Assembly (NCBI GenBank): GCA_014238095.1
Contig: JABABT010000025.1
Location: 1-39,459 of the forward strand
DNA: 39,459 nucleotides
Direction: 5' to 3'
From: Candidatus Aenigmatarchaeota archaeon
Lineage (GTDB): Archaea > Aenigmatarchaeota > Aenigmatarchaeia > CG10238-14 > SCSR01
Shown: positions 6,882 through 15,083 of the stretch, one piece after another
How the letters are laid out: each line of letters opens with the position of its first letter
Position numbering within the stretch: position 1 is the first letter of the stretch
The notes under the pieces: generated by a model
Database searches by the model: none
What the model saw: only the letters and a program-made list of their open reading frames with translations
What the model was told of the DNA's origin: nothing
Translations under genes and position numbers: made by a program

Positions 6882-6907
6882 ACCTCAGTGAAACTGAAAT
6901 ATTTTTT
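6863..6907 (+). terminator. 12-bp stem-loop spanning the NYN stop codon, with T-run
   Basis: TTTCACTGAGGT (6863-6874) pairs perfectly with ACCTCAGTGAAA (6882-6893). The 7-base loop AATGTAA contains the TAA stop (6879-6881). A TTTTTT run follows at 6902-6907. This is the strongest hairpin I found outside the tRNAs. It can act as terminator and 3'-end stabiliser, and translation up to the stop would open its 5' arm. Confidence 0.6.
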
Positions 6908-6954
6908 GATAAAAATAACTTTACAATAAAAATATATTTATTAATTAAATATAA

Positions 6955-7356
6955 TTAAATTTTTTTGTATCCAAATTCTTTCAATATTTCAGTTATATTT
7001 TTTCTTTCATCATATTGTTTTTGAATATATTTTTCTGTATTATGAATTTTCAATTGAAGTCCATAAAATTCAGTATGTTTTAATATTGGAAATGATGTTA
7101 TAGTAATTAACTCACTAAAATAAGATGGGATTTCTTTATCATATTTAGATAATAATTTATCTTTTATTTTGTCTATATCTGAACAAGATTGTTCATATGT
7201 TTTTTGATTAAATGATGTAAATGTTTCTACTTTTTTATACATTTTTTTTGGTTTATTTTTTGAAATTATATAACCTAAATTTTTTATTTCTTTATCTGTC
7301 ATATTATTTATTGAACGTTTTACTTCTTGATTTAAAGTGTTTTTGGAATTACTCAT
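6955..7356 (-). CDS. Hypothetical protein, 133 residues
   Basis: Not recognised. A small basic, soluble protein starting MSNSKNTLNQEVKRSINNMT. The segment EIKNLGYIISKNKPKKMYKK and the final helix ITEILKEFGYKKI share a 'E..K.(L/F)GY' phrase, which could be a short internal similarity. It contains one cysteine and no membrane segment. Transcribed leftward between the NYN gene and sepF, with its own upstream gap of about 140 bases containing A/T-rich promoter-like sequence. Function unknown. Confidence 0.55.
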   Translation of the reverse strand: MSNSKNTLNQEVKRSINNMTDKEIKNLGYIISKNKPKKMYKKVETFTSFNQKTYEQSCSDIDKIKDKLLSKYDKEIPSYFSELITITSFPILKHTEFYGLQLKIHNTEKYIQKQYDERKNITEILKEFGYKKI

Positions 7357-7498
7357 TATTAAATAATGTACAATAATATTTAAATATGTATCATTTATAT
7401 TGAATAAATACTGAATTTTTGCTTAATGAAAATTTAATTGTTAAATAAATAATTATTAAAAGCTTAAATTACTCTAAATTATATTATTTTTAGATATA

Positions 7499-7834
7499 AT
7501 GATAATAAATAAATTATTTAATAAAATAATACCGAAAAAAAATGAAGAAGAACCAGTTGAACTTGAAGTTAATGAGGAATATAGAGAAAGAGTAAATGTA
7601 CGTATTGAGAATTTGACTAGTTTAGATGATGTTGATTTTATAATAAAACTTGTACGTGATGGAAATATAATATTTCTTAAAACAAAAAATATTCAAAATA
7701 AAGATTTAGGACAATTTGAAACATCTATACAAAAATTGAAAAGAAGTTGTATGAATTATGGATATGATATAGCAGGTACAGAAGAAGGATATATGATTAT
7801 AACACCTAAATTTGCCAAGATTTCAAGAGAGTAA
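7499..7834 (+). CDS. sepF: SepF-like cell-division protein
   Basis: 111 residues with the archaeal SepF layout. A short amphipathic N-terminal helix (MIINKLFNKIIPKK) suits membrane attachment. An acidic linker (NEEEPVELEVNEE) follows, then a compact SepF domain from about residue 31 (VNVRIENLTSLDDVDFIIKLVRDGNIIFLK) through YDIAGTEEGYMIITPKFAKI. SepF tethers FtsZ to the membrane in bacteria and in many archaea. No ftsZ is in this window. The start has almost no leader, so it is probably leaderless. The 3' end overlaps the convergent HAD gene by 29 bases. Confidence 0.82.
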   Translation: MIINKLFNKIIPKKNEEEPVELEVNEEYRERVNVRIENLTSLDDVDFIIKLVRDGNIIFLKTKNIQNKDLGQFETSIQKLKRSCMNYGYDIAGTEEGYMIITPKFAKISRE

Positions 7835-8465
7835 AAATAGATTTGTGATTTTTAAAAGCAAATTTTCCTCCATGTTTTTTTAACTCATTAGCTGAATAAA
7901 ATCCAGTATAAATACCAATAGGTAATATTTTAGCATTTTTAGCAGAAATCATATCAAATTTTGAATCTCCAATATAAATACAATCTTTTGGTTTTAATTT
8001 TAATTTTTTCATAGCCAAAATTAATGGATCTGGATTTGGTTTGTGTTTTTTTGTATCATCTGATGCAATAATTATATCAAAATATTTTTTTAATTTTGTT
8101 TTCTTTATATTAAGATTAATACCTTTTCTAGATGATGAAGAAACAATACCAATTTTGATTTTATTTTTCTTTAAAAATTTCAATAAATTTTCTATACCAT
8201 CTATGGTTTTAACTTTTTTATTTGTTGATATTTCTTTATAAATTTTTTCCCTATATTTAATCAATTTATTAAATTCTTCTTTTGTTATTTTTGGAAGTAA
8301 TTTCTTTATAATATCTCCAACTGACATTCCCATCATTCTTGAAATTTTTGTTGTGTTTAATTTTATTCCAAATTTCTTAGCAGTTATAATTGAAGCCTTA
8401 ACATAATCAAGATTGGAATGAATTATAGTATTATCAAAATCAAATAAAACTGCTTTATATTTCAT
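7806..8465 (-). CDS. HAD-superfamily phosphatase (phosphoglycolate phosphatase-like)
   Basis: 219 residues with the HAD motifs in order: motif I DFDNT (D9, D11), motif II in VSSSSRKG, the lysine of motif III in the KKHKPNPDP region, and motif IV GDSKFD. A helical cap domain is inserted after motif I. D9 is the nucleophile and D11 the acid/base in this family. The KPxPxP phrase is typical of phosphoglycolate and beta-phosphoglucomutase-type members. The precise substrate cannot be assigned. It overlaps sepF tail-to-tail by 29 bases, and its start is close to the divergent metG start. Confidence 0.87.
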   Translation of the reverse strand: MKYKAVLFDFDNTIIHSNLDYVKASIITAKKFGIKLNTTKISRMMGMSVGDIIKKLLPKITKEEFNKLIKYREKIYKEISTNKKVKTIDGIENLLKFLKKNKIKIGIVSSSSRKGINLNIKKTKLKKYFDIIIASDDTKKHKPNPDPLILAMKKLKLKPKDCIYIGDSKFDMISAKNAKILPIGIYTGFYSANELKKHGGKFAFKNHKSIFTLLKSWQI

Positions 8466-8512
8466 TATAATTATTGTATTTAATATATTAAGTTATTATA
8501 CTAAATAATTAT

Positions 8513-9979
8513 TTGGTATTTAAAATTAAAAAATTCTATATAACAACACCATTATATTATCTAAATAATAAACCGCATATAGGTACTGCTTATGCTACAA
8601 TATCAGCTGATGTTATAGCAAGATGGCATAGAATAAATAATGAAAAAGTGTTTTTTTTAACTGGTACAGATGAACATGGAGAAAAGGTAAAAAGAGCTGC
8701 TGATGAAAAGGGGCAAAATGTGAAAGAATTTGTAGATAATCTTTCTTTAGAATTTAAAAAAACTTGGGATTATTTGAATATATCATATGATGATTTTATT
8801 AGAACAACTGAAAATCGTCATAAAGAAATTGTAAAAAAATTCATTGAAATAGTTGAAAAAAATGGTGATATTTACAAAGGTAAGTATGAAGGTAAATATT
8901 GTATTGGATGTGAAAACTATAAAACAGATTCTGAATTAATTGATGGTAAATGTTCAGATCATAAAAAATCACCAGAAATAAGAAAAGAAGACACATATTT
9001 TTTCAGATTAAGCAAATATCAGAATAAAATTTTAGATTTTTATAAAAATAATCCAGATTTCTTATCACCAAATCAAGCAAATGAAATTAAAAATAGAGTT
9101 AAAGAAGGTTTGAAGGATGTAAGTATAACAAGAATTAATGTTGATTGGGGAATACCATTTCCTTCTGATAAAAATCATGTAATATATGTTTGGTTTGATG
9201 CGTTGATTAATTATGTATCTGCACTTGGAGATAAAAATTGTTCAAAATTTAAAGATTTTTGGCCAGCCGACTTGCATATTATAGGAAAGGAAATAAATTG
9301 GTTTCATTCTGTTTTATGGCCTGCAATATTATTTTCTATTGGTATAGAACCACCAAAAAAAATATATGTAAATGGGTGGTTACTTTCTGAAAATAATAAA
9401 ATATCAAAAAGTTTAGGAAATATAATTAATCCTATTGATATAGCTAATAAATATTCAGTTGATTCTTTAAGATATTATTTAATTAAAGAAACTCCTTTTG
9501 GATTAGATGGAAATTTTTCAGAAAATAAACTTATTCAAAGAATTAATGGTGAACTTGTATCTGATTTAGGCAATCTTGTTTATAGAGCTTTTTCTTTAAT
9601 TGAAAAATTTGATGGGGAAATTAAAGGTGAACCTTCTGAAAATTTAGAAAATCAAATTAAAATAATTTCTGAAAATATGGAAAAACTTCAACTTAGTTAT
9701 GCTTTACAAAATATTTGGAAAATAATTAGAAATACTAATAAATATATTAATGAAAAAGAACCTTGGAAATTATCTGGTGAAAATTTAGGAAATGTTCTTT
9801 ATAATTTAGTTGAAAGAATAAGAATAATTGCTATTTTACTTTCTCCATTTATACCAAAAACTTCAGAGGAAATTTTTAATCAATTGGGATTAAAACCTCA
9901 AAAAATAAATGAATGTAAAATGGGAGAATTTAAAGGAAAAATAAAAAAAGGTTCTTATTTATTCAATAAAATAGATTAA
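8513..9979 (+). CDS. metG: Methionyl-tRNA synthetase, catalytic chain
   Basis: 488 residues, class I synthetase charging tRNA-Met. The HIGH box is H22-I-G-T25, the KMSKS box is K296-I-S-K-S300, and a single zinc knuckle is C130-x2-C133 ... C147-x2-H150. The anticodon-binding helical domain follows to the C terminus (around the NEKEPWKLSG phrase). No ATG precedes the conserved KKFYITTPLYY; the only standard start after the upstream stop is TTG at 8513, which I adopt. The C-terminal tRNA-binding OB domain is missing here and encoded by the next gene. Confidence 0.97.
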   Translation: MVFKIKKFYITTPLYYLNNKPHIGTAYATISADVIARWHRINNEKVFFLTGTDEHGEKVKRAADEKGQNVKEFVDNLSLEFKKTWDYLNISYDDFIRTTENRHKEIVKKFIEIVEKNGDIYKGKYEGKYCIGCENYKTDSELIDGKCSDHKKSPEIRKEDTYFFRLSKYQNKILDFYKNNPDFLSPNQANEIKNRVKEGLKDVSITRINVDWGIPFPSDKNHVIYVWFDALINYVSALGDKNCSKFKDFWPADLHIIGKEINWFHSVLWPAILFSIGIEPPKKIYVNGWLLSENNKISKSLGNIINPIDIANKYSVDSLRYYLIKETPFGLDGNFSENKLIQRINGELVSDLGNLVYRAFSLIEKFDGEIKGEPSENLENQIKIISENMEKLQLSYALQNIWKIIRNTNKYINEKEPWKLSGENLGNVLYNLVERIRIIAILLSPFIPKTSEEIFNQLGLKPQKINECKMGEFKGKIKKGSYLFNKID

Positions 9980-10033
9980 TTTTTAATTATGAAATAATCT
10001 TCTTATTATAAAGAAATAAAAAGTAATAATATA

Positions 10034-10360
10034 ATGGAAAATGTAAACATTAATGACTTTTCAAAACTAGAATTTAGAGTTGGATTAATTAAATTAGTTG
10101 AAGAAATTGAAAATTCTAGTAAATTATTTAAGCTAAAAGTTGATTTTGGAGATGAAGAAAGACAAGTTGTATCTGGTATTAAAAAATGGTACTCAATTGA
10201 TGAAATTTTACAGAAAAAATTTATATTTATAACAAATTTAGAAAATAGAAAAATTATGGGTATAGAATCTCAAGCAATGATTATGGCAGCAGAAGAAGAT
10301 GGAAATGTTGTTCTTATTCAACCAGAGAAAAATATAAAAGAAGGAAGTAAAATTAGGTAG
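10034..10360 (+). CDS. MetRS-associated tRNA-binding (EMAP/OB-fold) protein
   Basis: 108 residues forming one complete OB-fold tRNA-binding domain of the MetG C-terminal / EMAPII / Trbp111 type. Features are F-S-K-L-E-F-R-V-G at the start, the RQVVSGIKKWY block, FITNLENRKIMGIESQAMIMAA and a final KEGSKIR. In many bacteria this domain is fused to MetRS; in archaea it is often separate. It lies 54 bases after metG on the same strand, so it probably acts in trans to improve tRNA binding by that MetRS. The next gene follows after only 5 bases. Confidence 0.92.
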   Translation: MENVNINDFSKLEFRVGLIKLVEEIENSSKLFKLKVDFGDEERQVVSGIKKWYSIDEILQKKFIFITNLENRKIMGIESQAMIMAAEEDGNVVLIQPEKNIKEGSKIR

Positions 10361-10365
10361 ATTTT

Positions 10366-10833
10366 ATGAAATATGTTGAAAATTATATGCAAAAAGATAT
10401 AGTAACTTTTTCTCCACATGATTCACTTTATGATATTGCTAACATATTCCAAGAAAAAGATATATCATTATCACCAGTAATTAATGGTAATAATATAGTC
10501 GGTATAATAAGTATATCAGATATTATAAAATTTCTTGAATTAAAATTACCTAAAACTGAAGAAATTATAAAAGATTCACATTCAATATTATTTACAATAA
10601 TTGCATTTTTAAGAAATAAAATTAATATGAATATTGAAATGAAGAAAATTTTAAATAGTATGGTAATGGATTTTATGAATAAAGACATTGTTTCAATAGA
10701 GCCAAATAAAACATTATTTGAAGCTTCTGATATTATGGAAAAAAATAACATATCAAAACTTTTAGTTATTGAAAATGAAAAACTAAAAGGAATAATATCT
10801 CAAAAAAATATATTGAAAGCTATGTTGGAGTAG
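10366..10833 (+). CDS. CBS-domain pair protein
   Basis: 155 residues consisting of two CBS repeats and little else. The first spans about 1-60 (YMQKDIVTFSPHDSLYDIANIF ... GIISISDIIKFLE) and the second about 98-155 (FMNKDIVSIEPNKTLFEASDIM ... GIISQKNILKAM). CBS pairs bind adenine nucleotides or S-adenosyl ligands and regulate partner proteins. There is no effector domain on this chain. The gene starts 5 bases after the MetRS tRNA-binding protein and ends 5 bases before the potassium channel. It is therefore a candidate trans-acting regulatory subunit of that channel. Confidence 0.9.
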   Translation: MKYVENYMQKDIVTFSPHDSLYDIANIFQEKDISLSPVINGNNIVGIISISDIIKFLELKLPKTEEIIKDSHSILFTIIAFLRNKINMNIEMKKILNSMVMDFMNKDIVSIEPNKTLFEASDIMEKNNISKLLVIENEKLKGIISQKNILKAMLE

Positions 10834-10838
10834 ATAAA

Positions 10839-11153
10839 ATGTATGAAGTAAAATTGTTTCAAGATAGAAGAATTTATATTATGATTATATTCGTTATTAT
10901 GACAAATTTAGTAGGTGTTGGTTTCTATAATCATTATGAAGGGTTAAATTATTTAGATGCTTTATATTTTAGTTCTATGACTATGACAACTGTTGGATAT
11001 GGAGATATAGTTGTAAAAACTGATATTGGTAAAATATTTACTATATTTTATTCTTTTATTGGATTAGGACTAATTCTAACTATGTTCAAAATAATTGGAG
11101 ATCATACTAAATTATTTATTGTACCAAGAAAAAGAAATAAGGTAAAAAAATAA
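10839..11153 (+). CDS. Two-transmembrane potassium channel pore subunit
   Basis: 104 residues: TM1 about 11-30, a pore helix, the selectivity filter T51-V-G-Y-G-D56, and TM2 about 65-86, followed by a short basic tail (PRKRNKVKK). This is the minimal KcsA-like pore domain, which works as a tetramer conducting K+. It has no RCK/TrkA-N domain and no voltage sensor. The upstream CBS gene ends 5 bases before it, within an SD-like TTGGAG, suggesting coupled translation. The stop lies just before the convergent tRNA-Ser(GGA). Confidence 0.93.
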   Translation: MYEVKLFQDRRIYIMIIFVIMTNLVGVGFYNHYEGLNYLDALYFSSMTMTTVGYGDIVVKTDIGKIFTIFYSFIGLGLILTMFKIIGDHTKLFIVPRKRNKVKK

Positions 11154-11154
11154 G

Positions 11155-11238
11155 CGCCCAGAATGGGATTTGAACCCACACATCCATAAGGAAGCAGCCT
11201 TTCCAGGGCTGTGCCATACCAGATTAGGCGACCTGGGC
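11155..11238 (-). tRNA. tRNA-Ser(GGA), no intron
   Basis: On the minus strand the acceptor GCCCAGG pairs with TCTGGGC and the discriminator is G. The anticodon stem CAGCC/GGCTG encloses CTGGAAA, giving anticodon GGA. The long variable arm (TCC-TTAT-GGA) is the class II hallmark of tRNA-Ser. T arm TGGG-TTCAAAT-CCCA is intact. Total 84 bases, uninterrupted, CCA not encoded. Its 3' end is one base from the potassium-channel stop codon. Confidence 0.95.
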
Positions 11239-11269
11239 ATTTTAATAAATAATATTTGTTAAAACTTTC

Positions 11270-12574
11270 TTATAAATCCTTTAATTTAGTTCCTTCTTCC
11301 ATAACTTTATATTCTGTTTTTTTCAAAGAATCAAATATATTTTTTTTCTCTTTATTTAATTTTTCTAATTGAATTTTTACTTTTTCAATTTTATTTTCTT
11401 TTTCAATTATTTTATGTTCAATATTTTTTAATTCTTCAGTATATTTATTTTTTATAGATATTACATCAGAAGATTTCATTTTTTCTAATAAATTTTTTTG
11501 ATTTTCTTCTAATTCAGAATAATCTTTTCTTAATTCAATTATAATATTTCCATAATTTATTGATATAAGTTTATCTAAAACTTTTTTATTTGATCTATCA
11601 TCTAAACCTAATTTAGCATATTCTGCAAGATTTTTAATTTTTAAAAATATATTTTTAATTGCTATTTGACTACTATCTTCTAAAAAAGCAGATATAGGAT
11701 CCTTAATATAAAAATCTAGTAAATTAGAATATTCAAAATATTCTTTACCATCTAATATTAATTTTTTGAATTTTTTCATTGATTTTTCAAATGATGATAT
11801 ATTTTGTAAGAATACATATTTAACATCAGATTTTTTCTGTTCAATTATATCAAACTCTTTTTTATTATTATTAAAAGAAATCCATTCTTCATTATTTTTA
11901 AAATTAGATATTTTATTATATAATTTTTCTTTATCTGAAATATTTTGTTTTAAATCTATTTCATAGTATTTTAATTCTTTTTCTGTATTTGATACATTTA
12001 TCAATATATAATTAAATTGTTTTGCAATTTTAAGAGAATCTATAAATGGATTTATTTCTTTTGTATTATCTTCTAAATCTACACTAACATTTCTAATAAT
12101 ATTATTAAGTTTTTTTGATTTATTATTTACATTAATCATAGATTTTGAAAAAATTTCATTTAATGGTTTAATAAATTTTGTTACACTATTCTCAGTTTTA
12201 TCTAAAATTTCTAAACATTTATTAAAATAATTTCTAAAATCTATTATTGTGTAATTAACTGGTCTATTAAATTCTATAAATACTATATTAAAGTTTTTAA
12301 TAAATGATTCTCTATAACTATATACAACATCTTTTAATCTACTATCAATTTTATTTGGACCTTTTGATTTTTTAAATTCTTCAATTGATTTTTGGAATTC
12401 TTTAGAAGATTCTAATATTTTATCATGTATCTTTTTAAAATTTTTTTCTAAATCAGAATTTTTTAAATTTATTTTATTCTCTAATATTTTAATAAAAGTA
12501 TCCAAATCTATTTCATTATTTTCTGATTTTACTTTTATTTCTTTCTTTTTGAATAATTTTGAAATCCATTTCAT
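11270..12574 (-). CDS. Large coiled-coil protein, unknown function
   Basis: 434 residues, almost entirely charged helical sequence. The start MKWISKLFKKKEIK is an amphipathic, basic stretch that could touch the membrane. Long Lys/Glu/Asn/Ile segments run through the chain; the clearest coiled coil is the last about 80 residues (from KNLLEKMKSSDVI to the end). There is no cysteine cluster, ATP-binding loop or Walker A motif, so it is not an SMC-type ATPase. One cysteine occurs around residue 119. It is downstream, on the same strand, of the thiol-redox operon by only 29 bases, so read-through is possible. Function not recognised. Confidence 0.6.
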   Translation of the reverse strand: MKWISKLFKKKEIKVKSENNEIDLDTFIKILENKINLKNSDLEKNFKKIHDKILESSKEFQKSIEEFKKSKGPNKIDSRLKDVVYSYRESFIKNFNIVFIEFNRPVNYTIIDFRNYFNKCLEILDKTENSVTKFIKPLNEIFSKSMINVNNKSKKLNNIIRNVSVDLEDNTKEINPFIDSLKIAKQFNYILINVSNTEKELKYYEIDLKQNISDKEKLYNKISNFKNNEEWISFNNNKKEFDIIEQKKSDVKYVFLQNISSFEKSMKKFKKLILDGKEYFEYSNLLDFYIKDPISAFLEDSSQIAIKNIFLKIKNLAEYAKLGLDDRSNKKVLDKLISINYGNIIIELRKDYSELEENQKNLLEKMKSSDVISIKNKYTEELKNIEHKIIEKENKIEKVKIQLEKLNKEKKNIFDSLKKTEYKVMEEGTKLKDL

Positions 12575-12603
12575 AATTATCTACTACTTAATTAATAATA
12601 TAT

Positions 12604-13650
12604 TTATCCAAAAGTAAATGAATATATTTTAATATCTTCTTCGAATTCAATTCTCAATGTATGTATATTATATTCATCTAAAGAAATAATATTATACAAT
12701 TTATATTCATTTATTTTTATTTTTTCTTTGTTAATACCATCAAGATAAACATTTATTGTACCATTTCCACCAGCAACTATATTGACATTTTTAGAATAGT
12801 AAATTATTTCAATAACACCATTATCACTTATCAAATCAGAATAATCTTGAGTTATCAACCACTCTCCATCTAAATAAGCTGTATTAAATTTTAAATTATT
12901 AGGTAATTTGTAAGTAAAAATTTTATCAATTCCTTCAATATTAAAATTACCAATATAATTTCTATTTAAAAAGAATTTATAACCAAAATAAATTTCTGGT
13001 GACTTTATTTGACTGAAATTAACATCAAATATATTATTTGGTATACTAATTTCATTATCTATTTCTTCCAAATTATATTTTAATGCTCTTTCATTTAATA
13101 ATTTTTTAATAAAAATTTCTGTTTCTTCATAACCACCTTCACCTATTTTATCATAAACTATTTTTCCATTAATATCTATTAAATATTTTCTTGGCCAATA
13201 ATTATTTTTAAATTCTGTCCATGTTTCATAATTATTATCTTGAACAACAGGATATTCTATTTCAAATGTTTTTACTGCATCTAAAACATTATTATAATCT
13301 TTTTCAAATCCAAACTCAGGTGTATGAACTCCAATTATAACTAAACCTTTATCTGAATATTTTCTATCCCATTCTTTTAAATATGGTAATGTTCTTTTAC
13401 AATTAATACAAGAATATGTCCAAAAATCAATTAAAACAACATTTCCATCTTCTATTAATTTTTTTATACTAATATTTTCATCTGTATTTATGTAACCTGA
13501 AATTCCCTTTAATTCAGGAGCATCTTCTAAATTATTTGATTTATAATCAACATTATCTAAATAAATATTTGTTAATAATAAAATAGAAATTAAAAATATC
13601 AAAATTATTAATGGATTTTTATATTCAATTAAATTATATTTTTTCTTCAA
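12604..13650 (-). CDS. Membrane-anchored DipZ-like thiol-disulfide redoxin
   Basis: 348 residues: N-terminal signal-anchor (about 13-30), thioredoxin/TlpA-like domain about 45-190 with C81-I-N-C84 in WTYSCINCKR and a cis-Pro (YWP153), then a beta-rich C-terminal domain about 200-348. The linker phrase SPEIYFGYKF matches the conserved 'pETYxGY' start of the DipZ C-terminal carbohydrate-binding-like module. The active site should face outward and exchange electrons with CcdA, whose gene ends 4 bases upstream. In Mycobacterium DipZ the CcdA part and these domains are one chain; here they are split. Confidence 0.88.
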   Translation of the reverse strand: MKKKYNLIEYKNPLIILIFLISILLLTNIYLDNVDYKSNNLEDAPELKGISGYINTDENISIKKLIEDGNVVLIDFWTYSCINCKRTLPYLKEWDRKYSDKGLVIIGVHTPEFGFEKDYNNVLDAVKTFEIEYPVVQDNNYETWTEFKNNYWPRKYLIDINGKIVYDKIGEGGYEETEIFIKKLLNERALKYNLEEIDNEISIPNNIFDVNFSQIKSPEIYFGYKFFLNRNYIGNFNIEGIDKIFTYKLPNNLKFNTAYLDGEWLITQDYSDLISDNGVIEIIYYSKNVNIVAGGNGTINVYLDGINKEKIKINEYKLYNIISLDEYNIHTLRIEFEEDIKIYSFTFG

Positions 13651-13654
13651 TTAA

Positions 13655-14365
13655 TTACCCACCTAATAACATTGTTTCAATATTAGTAAAAATATTTAAT
13701 GAATTTGAAACTATTCCAATATATCCTGTAATTACAGATATTCCAATTATTATAAGAATTATTCCCATTAAAACTGTAAAATATTTCATAAACTTTGTAA
13801 ATTTTTGTATGAATTTTGAAAATTGTGATATGAATAAACCTGCAATAAGAAATGGTATTCCTAAACCTGCTGAATAAGATAACATTAAATTTAATGCAGA
13901 TGTTGGATTAACAATTGCAATTGTTAATATACCACCAAGTATAGCACCTATACAAGGTGTCCATCCTGCAGCAAAAGCAACTCCAAAAACAAAAGATGTT
14001 AGATAATTTGATTTAAATCTTTTTGGTCTAAATCTTTTTGTTTGATTAAGGAAAGGTATTTTTAAAATACCTGTTAGATAAACTCCAAAAAATATTATTA
14101 CTGCACCACCAATATATGATAAATATATTCTTGCATCTAGAGCAATTGAACTTAAAACACTTGCTAATAAAACACCAATTAATGAAAATATAATTACGAA
14201 TCCTAATACAAAAAATATAGAATTTATGAATATTTTTGTTCTTGATATTTTATTAGCATTTCCTACTAAATAAGACATAAATGCTGGAACTAAAGGTAAT
14301 ATACAAGGTGATAAAAATGATATTATTCCTGCTATAAATGCTATTGGTATTGTAATATTTTCCAT
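13655..14365 (-). CDS. ccdA: CcdA/DsbD-type transmembrane electron carrier
   Basis: 236 residues, six transmembrane segments. The two functional cysteines are in the signature phrases SPCILPLVP (C21) and GWTPCIGA. CcdA passes reducing equivalents from cytoplasmic thioredoxin across the membrane to extracytoplasmic thiol-disulfide proteins. Here two candidate partners flank it in one operon: the membrane thioredoxin 4 bases upstream and the DipZ-like redoxin 4 bases downstream. The start is preceded by TTGTGATTTA, a GTGAT-type ribosome-binding site. Confidence 0.93.
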   Translation of the reverse strand: MENITIPIAFIAGIISFLSPCILPLVPAFMSYLVGNANKISRTKIFINSIFFVLGFVIIFSLIGVLLASVLSSIALDARIYLSYIGGAVIIFFGVYLTGILKIPFLNQTKRFRPKRFKSNYLTSFVFGVAFAAGWTPCIGAILGGILTIAIVNPTSALNLMLSYSAGLGIPFLIAGLFISQFSKFIQKFTKFMKYFTVLMGIILIIIGISVITGYIGIVSNSLNIFTNIETMLLGG

Positions 14366-14369
14366 TAAA

Positions 14370-14999
14370 TCACAACTCTAATAATTTTTCTGTTAATTTT
14401 TCAGAATTATGGGTTTTTAATGATTGATATATTTCATTACCTTGTTTATTAATAATAATATGAGTATGTTGAGAGAAAACACCATATTTTCTTGTTATTT
14501 CCCTATCTTCTTCTGTATCTATACCATCATTAAAATGAACTTCAAATCCTATAATATCTTCTCTTTCTAAATTATTAAAAGTTTTAAATATATTATTTCT
14601 TTCATAAACACAAATAGGACACCATACTGCATAATAATAAAGATAGATAATTTTATTTTCTTTTATTGCATTGTCATAATCTTTTTTATTGTATCTAACA
14701 TAAGGTGTAATTTCAGTTCCACTAATTATTTCACCTTCATAAAATATTACATTATTTTCTAACTCTTTTAAATTAATTTCTAATTCATTTTGATTCTCAA
14801 TTATTGATGTTTGATTATCTGATATTATAATTGTTGATTCTTGTGTTGTAAATTTTTCAATACTCAATGTTTGATTATTTAATGATACTAAAACTGTTAC
14901 TATTATAATAATTAATGATATTATGAATATTGTAATGTAAATATAAGGTTTTTTCTTCATTAAATTTACATTTATTTTTAATTCTTTTTCTTTTTTCAT
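14370..14999 (-). CDS. Membrane-anchored thioredoxin-like protein
   Basis: 209 residues: basic N terminus, one transmembrane helix about 18-41, a Ser/Thr/Asn-rich linker, then a thioredoxin fold from about 100 with C127-P-I-C130 (YAVWCPIC). Where thioredoxins usually carry the cis-proline, this protein reads SQHTHIII, so His appears to replace Pro; this may typify the subfamily. It is probably extracytoplasmic and a redox partner of CcdA, whose gene starts 4 bases downstream. It is first in the three-gene operon; the start is an ATG followed by a Lys-rich stretch. Confidence 0.86.
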   Translation of the reverse strand: MKKEKELKINVNLMKKKPYIYITIFIISLIIIIVTVLVSLNNQTLSIEKFTTQESTIIISDNQTSIIENQNELEINLKELENNVIFYEGEIISGTEITPYVRYNKKDYDNAIKENKIIYLYYYAVWCPICVYERNNIFKTFNNLEREDIIGFEVHFNDGIDTEEDREITRKYGVFSQHTHIIINKQGNEIYQSLKTHNSEKLTEKLLEL

Positions 15000-15083
15000 A
15001 AATATTTATTTATTTTCTTATTATTAAAATATTTTTCTAACAATTTCTTTATAAACTCTGAAAGTAATTATTCTTAGATAAAT

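Noticed and set aside
10428-10751. 107-codon open frame antisense to the CBS gene
   Set aside because: Ile/Phe-rich shadow of a well-supported CBS-pair protein; no start signal and no recognisable domain.
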